Assembly: GCA_027186245.1 (NCBI GenBank)
Contig: CP114481.1
Span: 30,473,501-30,537,500, forward strand
Reading direction: 5' to 3'
DNA from: Coriaria nepalensis
Lineage: Eukaryota; Streptophyta; Magnoliopsida; Cucurbitales; Coriariaceae
DNA length: 64,000 nt
Under the pieces are notes generated by a model, which was given only the letters and a program-made list of their open reading frames with translations, did no database searches and was not told the origin of the DNA. Of this stretch, positions 54,440-64,000 are shown piece after piece. Position numbers and translations under genes: made by a program. Position 1 is the first letter of the stretch, and each line of letters opens with the position of its first letter.

Positions 54440-55520
54440 AAGTCGAACGAATTCTAATTTTGCGCTACAAACATAAGTTTTGTGGATAACTTGCAAGTGA
54501 TCAATGCAAGGAAAGTGTAGATTCGTTTAACCTTTAAATATTTTCAATGAGTCATTTCAAGTCAATAACTTATTTCAAAGCAAGTCGAACGAATTCAATT
54601 TTTGCACTACAAACGCAAGTTTTGTGCATAACTTGCAAATGATCAATGCAAGGAAAGTGTGCATTCGTTTAACCTTTAAATCATTTCAATGAGTCATTTC
54701 AAGTCAATAACTTATCTCAAAGCAAGTCGAACGAATTCAATTTTTTCACTACAAACACAGGTTTTGTGCATAACTTCCAAATTGTCATTGCAAGGAAAGT
54801 GTGCATTCGTTTAACCTTAAAATCATTTCAATGAGTCATTTCAAGTCAATAACTTATTTCAAAGCAAGTCGAACGAATTCTATTTTTGCACTACAAACAC
54901 AAGTTTTCTGCATAACTTGCAAATGATCAATGCAAGGAAAGTGTGCATTCGTTTAGCCTTAAAATCATTTCAATGAGTCATCTCAAGTCAATATCTTATT
55001 TCAAAGTAATTCGAACGAGCACTATTTTTGCACTGCAAATAGAAGTTTTTTGCATAACTTGCAAATGATCAATGCAAGGAAAGTGTACATTCGTTTAACC
55101 ATTAAATCATTTCAATGAGTCATTTCAAGTCAATAACTTATTTCAAAGCAAGTCGAACGAATTCTATTCTTGCACTACAAACAGAAGTTTTTTGCATAAG
55201 TTGCAAATGATCAATGCAAGGAAAATCTCCATTCGTTTAACCTTTAAATCATTTCAATGAGTTATTCTAAGTCAATAACTTATTTCAAAGCAAGTCGAAC
55301 GAATTCTATTTTTGCGCTACAAACACAAGTTTTGTGCATAACTTGCAAGTGATCAATGCAAGGAAAGTGTACATTCGTTTAACCTTAAAATCATTTCAAT
55401 GAGTCATTTCAAGTCAATAACTTATTTCAAAGCAAGTCGAACGAATTCAATTTTTGCACTAGAAACACAAGTTTTGTGCATAACTTGCAAATGATCAATG
55501 CAAGGAAAGTGTGCATTCGT
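54440..55520. repeat. 15-unit-spaced duplication, copy 2
   Basis: It matches 52,310-53,390 except for scattered changes, such as TCTAATTTTGCGC near 54,455, ACTTATCTC near 54,713, CACAGGTTTTG near 54,757, and CACTGCAAATAG near 55,032. It ends at CTTTAAATC against CTTAAAATC with CAACGAG. Confidence 0.82.
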
Positions 55521-55876
55521 TTAACCTTTAAATCATTTCAATGAGTCATTTACAGTCAATAACTTATTTCAAAGCAAGTCGAACGAATTCTATTTTTGCA
55601 CTACAAACACAAGTTTTGTGCATAACTTGCAAGTGATCAATGCAAGGAAAGTGTACATTCGTTTAACCTTAAAATCATTTCAATGAGTCATTTCAAGTCA
55701 ATAACTTATTTCAAAGCAAGTCGAACGAATTCTATTTTTGCACTACAAACAGAAGTTTTTTGCATAACTTGCAAATGATCAATGCAAGGAAAGTGTGCAT
55801 TCGTTTAACCTTTAAATCATTTCAATGAGTCATTTCAAGTCAATAACTTATTTCAAAGCATGTCGAACGAATTCTA

Positions 55877-56607
55877 TTTTTGCACTACAAACACAAGTTT
55901 TGTGCATAACTTGCAAGTGATCAATGCAAGGAAAGTGTACATTCGTTTAACCTTAAAATCATTTCAATGAGTCATTTCAAGTCAATAACTTATTTCAAAG
56001 CAAGTCGAACGAATTCTATTTTTGCACTACAAACAGAAGTTTTTTGCATAACTTGCAAATGATCAATGCAAGGAAAGTGTGCATTCGTTTAACCTTAAAA
56101 TCATTTCAATGAGTCATTTCAAGTCAATAACTTATTTCAAAGCAAGTCGAACGAATTCAATTTTTTCACTACAAAGACAAGTTTTGTGCATAACTTCCAA
56201 ATGATCATTGCAAGGAAAGTGTGCATTCGTTTAACCTTAAAATCATTTCAATGACTCATTTCAAGTCAATAACTTATTTCAAAGCAAGTCGAACGAATTC
56301 TATTTTTGCACTACAAATACAAGTTTTCTGCATAACTTGCGAATGATCAATGCAAGGAAAGTGAGCATTCGTTTAGCCTTAAAATCATTTCAATGAGTCA
56401 TTTGAAGTCAATATCTTATTTCAAAGTAATTCGAACGAGCACTATTTTTGCACTACAAATGCAAGTTTTGTGCATAACTTGCACATGATCAATGCAACGA
56501 AACTGTGCATTCGTTTAACCTTAAAATCATTTCAATGTGTCTTCAATAACTTATTTCAAAGCAAGTCGAAAGAATTCTATTTTTGCACTACAAACACAAG
56601 TTTTGTG
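55877..56607. repeat. 5-unit block, copy 1, carrying a 7-bp deletion (partner 60,130-60,860)
   Basis: Shared marks are GTGTACATTCG, CACTACAAAGACAAG, AATGACTCATTTC, CACTACAAATACAAG with TTGCGAATG, AAGTGAGCATTCG, TCATTTGAAG, and a unit in which GTGTC runs straight into TTCAATAAC at about 56,541, seven bases short. The shift is 4,253 bp, 30 units minus 7. Confidence 0.85.
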
Positions 56608-58689
56608 CATAACTTCCAAATTGTCATTGCATGGAAAGTGTGCATTCGTTTAACCTTAAAATCATTTCAATGAGTCATTTCAAGTCAATAACTTATTTCA
56701 AAGCAAGTCGAACGAATTCTATTTTTGCACTACAAACACAAGTTTTCTGCATAACTTACAAATGATCAATGCAAGGAAAGTGTGCATTCGTTTAGCCTTA
56801 AAATCATTTCAATGAGTCATCTCAAGTCAATATCTTATTTCAAAGTAATTCGAACGAGCACTATTTTTGCACTACAAACAGAAGTTTTTTGCATAACTTG
56901 CAAATGATCAATGCAAGGAAAGTGTACATTCGTTTAACCATTAAATCATTTCAATGAGGCATTTCAAGTCAATAACTTATTTCAAAGCAAATCGAACGAA
57001 TTCTATTCTTGCACTACAAACAGAAGATTTTTGCATAACTTGCAAATGATCAATGCAAGGAAAGTGTCCATTCGTTTAACCTTAAAGTCATTTCAATGAG
57101 TCATTTCCAGTCAATAACTTATTTCAAAGCAAGTCGAACGAATTCTATTTTTGCACTACAAACACAAGTTTTGTGCATAACTTGCAAATGATCAATGCGA
57201 GGAATGTGTGCATTCGTTTAACCTTTAAATCATTTCAGAGAGTCATTACAAGTCAATAACTTATTTCAAAGCAAGTCGAACGAATTCTATTTTTGCACTA
57301 CAAACACAAGTTTTGTGCATTACTTGCAAATAATAAATGCAAGGAAAGTGTGCATTCGTTTAACCTTAAAATCATTTCGATGAGTGATTTCCAGTCAATA
57401 ACTTATTTCAAAGCAAGTCGAACGAATTCTATTTTTGCACTACAAACACAAGTTTTGTGCATAACTTGCAAATGATCAATGCAAGGAAAGTGTGCATTCG
57501 TTTAACCTTAAAATCATTTCAATGAGTCATTTCCAGTCAATAACTTATTTCAAAGCAAGTCGAAAGAATTCTATTGTTGCACTACAAATGCAAGTTTTCG
57601 GCATAACTTGCAAATGATCAATGCAAGGAAAGTGTGCATTCGTTTAACCTTTAAATCATTTCAATGAGTCATTTCAAGTCAATAACTTATTTCAAAGCAA
57701 GTCGAACGAATTCTATTTTTGCACTACAAACGCAAGTTTTCTGCATAACTTGCAAATGATCAATGCAAGGAAAGTGTGCATTTGTTTAGCCTTAAAATCA
57801 TTTCAATGAGTCATTTCAAGTCAATATCTTATTTCAAAGTAATTCGAACGAGCACTATTTTTGCACTACAAACAGAAGTTTTTTGCATAACTTGCAAATG
57901 ATCAATACAACGAAAGTGTGCATTCGTTTGACCTTAAAATCATTTCAATGAGTCATTTCAAGTCAATAACTTATTTCAAAGCAAGTCGAACGAATTCTAT
58001 TTTTGCACTACAACCACAAGTTTTGTGCATAACTTGCAAATGATCAATGCAAGGAAAGTGTGCATTCGTTTAACCTTTAAATCATTTCAGAGAGTCATTA
58101 CAAGTCAATAACTTATTTCAAAGCAAGTCGAACGAATTCTATTTTTGCATTACAAACAGAAGTTTTTTGCATAACTTGCAAATGATCAATGCAAGGAAAG
58201 TGTGCATTCGTTTAACCTTAAAATCATTTCAATGAGTCATTTGAAGTCAATAACTTATTTCAAAGCAAGTCGAACGAATTCTATTTTTGCACTACAAACA
58301 CATGTTTTTTGCATAACTTACAAATGATCATTGCAAGGAAAGTGTGCATTCGTTTAACCTTAAAATCAATTCAATGAGTCATTTCAAGTCAATAACTTAT
58401 TTCAAAGCAAGTCGAACGAATTCTATTTTTGCACTACAAACACAAGTTTTGTGCATAACTTGCAAATGATCAATGCAAGGAAAGTGTGGATTCGTTTAAC
58501 CTTAAAATCATTTCAATGAGTCATTTCAAGTAAATAACTTATTTCAAAGCAAGTCGAACGAATACTATTTTTGCATTACAACCACAAGTTTTGTGCATAA
58601 CTTGCAAATGATCAATGCAAGGAAAGTGTGCATTCGTTTAACCTTTAAATCATTTCAAAGAGTCAATACAAGTCAATAACTTATTTCAA

Positions 58690-59262
58690 AGCAAGTCGAA
58701 CGAATTCTATTTTTGCACTACAAACACAAGTTTTGTGCATAACTTGCAAATGATCAATGCAAGGACAGTGTGCATTCGTTTAACCTTAAAATCATTTCAA
58801 TGAGTCATTTCAGGTCAATAACTTATTTCAAAGCAAGTCGAACGAATTCAATTTTTGCACTACAAACACAAGTTTTGTGCATAACTCTAAAATGATCAAT
58901 GCAAGGAAAGTGTGCATTCGTTTAACCGTAAAATCATTTCAATGAGTCATTTCCAGTCAATAACTTATTTCAAAGCAGGTCGAACGAATTATATTTTTGC
59001 ACTACAACCACAAGTTTTGTGCATAACTTGCAAATGATCAATGCAAGGAAAGTGTGCATTCGTTTAACATTTAAATCATTTCAGAGAGTCATTACAAGTC
59101 AATAACTTATTTCAAAGCAAGTCGAACGAATTCTATTTTTGCATTACAAACAGAAGTTTTTTGCATAACTTGCAAATGATCAATGCAAGGAAAGTGTGCA
59201 TTCATTTAACCTTAAAATCATTTCAATGAGTCATTTCAAGTCAATAACTTATTTCAAAGCAA
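58690..59262. repeat. 4-unit block, copy 1 (partner 60,813-61,385, shift 2,123 bp)
   Basis: Shared marks are GGACAGTGTG, TTTCAGGTC, AATTCAATTTTTGC, CATAACTCTAAAATG, TTTAACCGTAAAATC, AGCAGGTCG with AATTATATTTTTGC, CCACAAG, CATTTAAATC with AGAGAGTCATTAC, and TTGCATTACAAAC. The shift is 15 units minus 7 bp because the second 7-bp-deleted unit lies between the copies. Confidence 0.82.
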
Positions 59263-60129
59263 GTCGAACGAATTCTATTTTTGCACTACAAACACAAGTT
59301 TTGTGCATAACTTGCAAATGATCAATGCAAGGAAAGTGTGCATTCGTTTAACCTTAAAATCATTTCAATGAGTCATTGCAAGTCAATAACTTATTCCGAA
59401 GCAAGTCGAACGAATTCTATTTTTGCACTACAAACAGAAGTTTTTTGCATAACTTGCGAATGATCAATGCAAGGAAAGTGTGCATTCGTTTAACCTTAAA
59501 ATCATTTCAATGAGTCATTTCAAGTCGATATCTGATTTCAAAGCAAGTCGGACGAATTCTATTTTTGCACTACAAACACAAGTTTTGTGCATAACTTCCA
59601 AATGATCAATGCATGGAAAGTGTGCATTCGTTTAACCTTAAAATCATTTCAATGAGTCATTTCAAGTCAATAACTTATTTCAAAGCAAGTCGAACGAATT
59701 CTATTTTTGCACCACAAACAGAAGTTTTTTCCATAACTTGCAAATGAGCAGTGCAAGGAAAGTGTGCATTCGTTTAACCTTTAAATCATTTCAATGAGTC
59801 ATTTCAAGTCAATAACTTATTTCAAAGCAAGTCGAACGAATTCTATTTTTGCACTACAAACAGAAGTTTTTTGCATAACTTGCAAATGATCAATGCAAGG
59901 AAAGTGTCCGTTCGTTTAACCTTTAAATCATTTCAATGAGTCATTTCAAGTCAATAACTTATTTCAAAGCAAGTCGAACGAATTCTATTTTTGCACTACA
60001 AACACAAGTTTTGTGCATAACTTGCAAATGATCAATGCAAGGAAAGTGTGCATTCGTTTAACCTTAAAATCATTTCAATGAGTCATTTCAAGTAAATAAC
60101 TTATTTCAAAGCAAGTCGAACGAATACTA

Positions 60130-60860
60130 TTTTTGCACTACAAACACAAGTTTTGTGCATAACTTGCAAGTGATCAATGCAAGGAAAGTGTACATTCGTT
60201 TAACCTTAAAATCATTTCAATGAGTCATTTCAAGTCAATAACTTATTTCAAAGCAAGTCGAACGAATTCTATTTTTGCACTACAAACAGAAGTTTTTTGC
60301 ATAACTTGCAAATGATCAATGCAAGGAAAGTGTGCATTCGTTTAACCTTAAAATCATTTCAATGAGTCATTTCAAGTCAATAACTTATTTCAAAGCAAGT
60401 CGAACGAATTCAATTTTTTCACTACAAAGACAAGTTTTGTGCATAACTTCCAAATGATCATTGCAAGGAAAGTGTGCATTCGTTTAACCTTAAAATCATT
60501 TCAATGACTCATTTCAAGTCAATAACTTATTTCAAAGCAAGTCGAACGAATTCTATTTTTGCACTACAAATACAAGTTTTCTGCATAACTTGCGAATGAT
60601 CAATGCAAGGAAAGTGAGCATTCGTTTAGCCTTAAAATCATTTCAATGAGTCATTTGAAGTCAATATCTTATTTCAAAGTAATTCGAACGAGCACTATTT
60701 TTGCACTAAAAATGCAAGTTTTGTGCATAACTTGCACATGATCAATGCAAGGAAACTGTGCATTCGTTTAACCTTAAAATCATTTCAATGTGTCTTCAAT
60801 AACTTATTTCAAAGCAAGTCGAAAGAATTCTATTTTTGCACTACAAACACAAGTTTTGTG
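60130..60860. repeat. 5-unit block, copy 2, with the same 7-bp deletion at about 60,794
   Basis: It copies 55,877-56,607, including the deletion, with single changes such as CACTAAAAATGC near 60,707. It joins seamlessly and in register to a copy of 58,690 onward, so this is a foreign insert relative to its neighbours. Confidence 0.85.
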
Positions 60861-61096
60861 CATAACTTGCAAATGATCAATGCAAGGACAGTGTGCATTC
60901 GTTTAACCTTAAAATCATTTCAATGAGTCATTTCAGGTCAATAACTTATTTCAAAGCAAGTCGAACGAATTCAATTTTTGCACTACAAACACAAGTTTTG
61001 TGCATAACTCTAAAATGATCAATGCAAGGAAAGTGTGCATTCGTTTAACCGTAAAATCATTTCAATGAGTCATTTCCAGTCAATAACTTATTTCAA

Positions 61097-61667
61097 AGCA
61101 GGTCGAACGAATTATATTTTTGCACTACAACCACAAGTTTTGTGCATAACTTGCAAATGATCAATGCAAGGAAAGTGTGCATTCGTTTAACATTTAAATC
61201 ATTTCAGAGAGTCATTACAAGTCAATAACTTATTTCAAAGCAAGTCGAACGAATTCTATTTTTGCATTACAAACAGAAGTTTTTTGCATAACTTGCAAAT
61301 GATCAATGCAAGGAAAGTGTGCATTCATTTAACCTTAAAATCATTTCAATGAGTCATTTCAAGTCAATAACTTATTTCAAAGCAGGTCGAACGAATTATA
61401 TTTTTGCACTACAACCACAAGTTTTGTGCATAACTTGCAAATGATCAATGCAAGGAAAGTGTGCATTCGTTTAACATTTAAATCATTTCAGAGAGTCATT
61501 ACAAGTCAATAACTTATTTCAAAGCAAGTCGAACGAATTCTATTTTTGCATTACAAACAGAAGTTTTTTGCATAACTTGCAAATGATCAATGCAAGGAAA
61601 GTGTGCATTCATTTAACCTTAAAATCATTTCAATGAGTCATTTCAAGTCAATAACTTATTTCAAAGC
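61097..61667. repeat. Tandem dimer duplication (2 x 284 bp)
   Basis: The AGCAGGTCGAACGAATTAT mark is at 61,097 and 61,381, exactly two units apart. Each is followed by the CCACAAG, CATTTAAATC and TTGCATTACAAAC sequence. The two 284-bp pieces look identical by eye. This dimer is present only once at the related site 58,976-59,260. Confidence 0.85.
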
Positions 61668-64000
61668 AAGTCGAACGAATTCTATTTTTGCACTACAAAC
61701 ACAAGTTTTTTGCATAACTTACAAATGATCATTGCAAGGAAAGTGTGGATTCGTTTAACCTTAAAATCAATTCAATGAGTCATTTCAAGTCAATAACTTA
61801 TTTCAAAGCAAGTCGAACGAATTCTATTTTTGCACTACAAACACAAGTTTTGTGCATAACTTGCAAATGATCAATGCAAGGAAAGTGTGCATTCGTTTAA
61901 CCTTAAAATCATTTCAATGAGTCATTGCAAGTCAATAACTTATTCCGATGCAAGTCGAACGAATTCTATTTTTGCACTACAAACAGAAGTTTTTTGCATA
62001 AGTTGCGAATGATCAATGCAAGGAAAGTGTGCATTCGTTTAACCTTAAAATCATTTCAATGAGTCATTTCAAGTCGATATCTGATTTCAAAGCAAGTCGG
62101 ACGAATTCTATTTTTGCACTACAAACACAAGTTTTGTGCATAACTTGCAAATGATCAATGCATGGAAAGTGTGCATTCGTTTAACCTTAAAATCATTTCA
62201 ATGAGTCATTTCAAGTCAATAACTTATTTCAAAGCAAGTCGAACGAATTCTATTTTTGCATTACAAACAGAAGTTTTTTGCATAACTTGCAAATGATCAA
62301 TGCAAGGAAAGTGTGCATTCATTTAACCTTAAAATCATTTCAATGAGTCATTTCAAGTCAATAACTTATTTCAAAGCAAGTCGAACGAATTCTATTTTTG
62401 CACTACAAACAGAAGTTTTTTGCATAACTTGCAAATGATCAATGCAAGGAAAGTGTCCGTTCGTTTAACCTTTAAATCATTTCAATGAGTCATTTCAAGT
62501 CAATAACTTATTTCAAAGCAAGTCGAACGAATTCTATTTTTGCACTACAAACACAAGTTTTGTGCATAACTTGCAAATGATCAATGCAAGGAAAGTGTGC
62601 ATTCGTTTAACCTTAAAATCATTTCAATGAGTCTTTTCAAGTCAATAACTTATTTCAAAGCAAGTCGAACGAATTCTATTTTTGCACTACAAACACAAGT
62701 TTTGTGCATAACTTGCAAATGATCAATGCAAGGAAAGTGTGCATTCGTTTAACCTTAAAATCATTTCAATGAGTCTTTTCAAGTCAATAACTTATTTCAA
62801 AGCAAGTCGAACGAATTCTATTTTTGCACTGCAAACAGAAGTTTTTTGCATAACTTGCGAATGATCAATGCAAGGAAAGTGTGCATTCGTTTAACCTTAA
62901 AATCATTTCAATGAGTCATTTCAAGTCGATATCTTATTTCAAAGCAAGTCGAACGAATTCTATTTTTGCACTACAAACACAAGTTTTGTGCATAACTTGC
63001 AAATGATCAATGCAAGGAAAGTGTGCATTCGTTTAACCTTAAAATCATTTCAATGAGTCTTTTCAAGTCAATAACTTATTTCAAAGCAAGTCGAACGAAT
63101 TCTATTTTTGCACTGCAAACAGAAGTTATTTGCATAACTTGCGAATGATCAATGCAAGGAAAGTGTCCGTTCGTTTAACCTTAAAATCATTTCAATGAGT
63201 CATTTCAAGTCAATAACTTATTTCAAAGCAAGTCGAACGAATTCAATTTTTGCACTACAAACACAAGTTTTCTTCATAACTTGCAAATGATCAATGCAAG
63301 GAAAGTGTGCATTCGTTTAACCTTAAAATCATTTCAATGAGTCATTTCAAGTCAATAACTTATTTCAAAGCAAGTCGAACGAATTCTATTTTTGCACTAC
63401 AAACACAAGTTTTGTGCATAACTTGCGAATGATCATTGCAAGGAAAGTGTGCATTCGTTTAACCTTAAAATCATTTCAATGAGTCATTTCAAGTCAATAT
63501 CTTATTTCAAAGTAATTCGAACGAGCACTATTTTTGCACTACAAATGGATGTTTTGTGCATAACTTGCACATGATCAATGCAAGGAAAGTGTGCATTCGT
63601 TTAACCTTAAAATCATTTCAATGAGTCATTTCAAGTCAATAACTTATTTCAAAGCAAGTCGAACGAATTCTATTTTTGCACTACAAACACAAGTTTTGTG
63701 CATAACTTGCAAATGATCAATGCAAGGAAAGTGTGCATTCGTTTAACCTTAAAATCATTTCAATGAGTCATTGGAAGTCAATAACTTATTCCGAAGCAAG
63801 TCGAACGAATTCTATTTTTGCACTACAAACAGAAGTTTTTTGCATAACTTGCGAATGATCAATGCAAGGAAAGTGTGCATTCGTTTAACCTTAAAATCAT
63901 TTCAATGAGTCATTTCAAGTCGATATCTGATTTCAAAGCAAGTCGGACGAATTCTATTTTTGCACTACAAACACAAGTTTTGTGCATAACTTGCAAATGA

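Larger units (their letters stand above)
26721..57600. repeat. Domain 3: mosaic of reused cassettes with young tandem duplications
   Basis: This region mixes near-consensus units with TTGTTGCACTACAAATGC, AATTCAATTTTTTTGC, AATTCAATTTTTTCAC, TTTTCTTCATAAC and GTTTAGCC variants. The same ordered groups reappear over tens of kilobases. For example, GCGAGGAATG with its flanks is at 38,173, 48,400, 51,382 and 57,197 (72, 21 and 41 units apart, the last minus 7 bp), and CACTAGAAACAC is at 42,249 and 53,327 (78 units plus 2 bp). Nothing but satellite is present. Confidence 0.85.
1..64000. repeat. 142-bp tandem satellite array, about 450 head-to-tail units, truncated at both window edges
   Basis: Every line of the window can be aligned to one 142-bp unit. 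Unit starts, taken at the ATTC of the EcoRI site, recur every 141-143 bp except at one 212-bp unit and at two 7-bp deletions. All units point the same way. The consensus has 25 C and 20 G in 142 bases, about 32% G+C. Units differ by scattered substitutions and 1-2 bp indels, and variants are shared by blocks rather than random. There is no gene, mobile element or unrelated spacer anywhere, so this entry covers every geneless stretch. The array is probably structural heterochromatin; a centromeric role is inferred only from size and purity. Relation to the 142-bp satellites of tenebrionid beetles is possible on length, EcoRI site and A+T content but is not shown here. Confidence 0.98.
57601..64000. 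repeat. Domain 4: more homogeneous satellite with short-period duplications
   Basis: Units here are mostly near consensus, CAGAAG...TTTTTTGC forms, or CATTTAAATC forms with CAGAGAGTCATTAC. Rearranged copies of 58,278-59,640 fill 60,813-62,190. A cassette with TTATTCCGA, GTCGATATCTGATTTC and GTCGGACG occurs at about 59,371, 61,920 and 63,766, spacings of 18 units minus 7 bp and exactly 13 units. A GAGTCTTTTC variant repeats at about 62,632, 62,774 and 63,058 (1 and 2 units). The window ends in mid-unit. Confidence 0.82.

Noticed and set aside
56470..56673. A 67-codon open frame with a near copy at 60,723-60,926
   Set aside because: It arises from the 7-bp deletion changing the frame across satellite units; no coding evidence.
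57290..57360. AATAAA near 57,332 as a polyadenylation signal
   Set aside because: It comes from two substitutions in the TGATCAATGC region of one unit, with no gene upstream.
1..64000. CRISPR array
   Set aside because: The repetitive unit is 142 bp with no unique spacers between short repeats; the whole unit is repeated.
1..64000. Telomeric or simple-sequence repeats
   Set aside because: No runs of TTAGG, TTAGGG or other short motifs were seen; T tracts do not exceed about eight bases.

Overview
The whole window is one uninterrupted, head-to-tail satellite DNA array. The unit is 142 bp (about 32% G+C by hand count of the consensus), so 64 kb holds about 450 copies, all in the same orientation. 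I saw no gene, RNA gene, transposon, microsatellite block, inversion or unique spacer. The only open frames are short accidental read-throughs of the repeat. This is eukaryotic satellite heterochromatin, probably centromeric or pericentromeric. The species cannot be fixed from sequence alone. An abundant, A+T-rich, EcoRI-cut satellite of 142 bp recalls those described in darkling beetles (Tenebrio, Palorus), but that is a length-and-composition hint from memory, not a sequence match.

Most units begin at an EcoRI site (GAATTC). They carry a TGATCA core inside a small dyad, an 11-bp palindrome AATGAGTCATT (the bZIP AP-1/GCN4 core) and three CpGs. The monomer itself looks like a diverged dimer: ATTC, ATAACTT and TCAAnGCAAG recur in the same order in both halves.

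Layout: (1) 1-10,323 is built from copies of 1.2-2.7 kb blocks, including a copy of 1-2,518 at 7,664-10,323. (2) 10,324-26,720 is a nested higher-order repeat region rich in EcoRV-bearing (GATATC) and GAGCACT-type units, with 4-, 5-, 10-, 12-, 13-, 14-, 26- and 40-unit spacings. It holds the only large register break I found, a 212-bp unit at 22,003-22,214. (3) 26,721-57,600 is a mosaic of reused cassettes, with very young tandem duplications of 16 units (2,273 bp) and 21 units (2,982 bp) and an older one of about 24 units. (4) 57,601-64,000 is closer to consensus, with three copies of a GTCGGACG cassette and dimer- or monomer-scale duplications.

Nothing here works as an operon or pathway. 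What can be read is the history of the array: unequal exchange and segmental duplication at scales from one to about 55 monomers, copied variants that act as markers, and one crossover in half-register. Near-identical blocks could also reflect assembly error, so long-read support matters for the copy-number statements. Coordinates of block edges are hand-aligned and good to roughly 10-50 bp.
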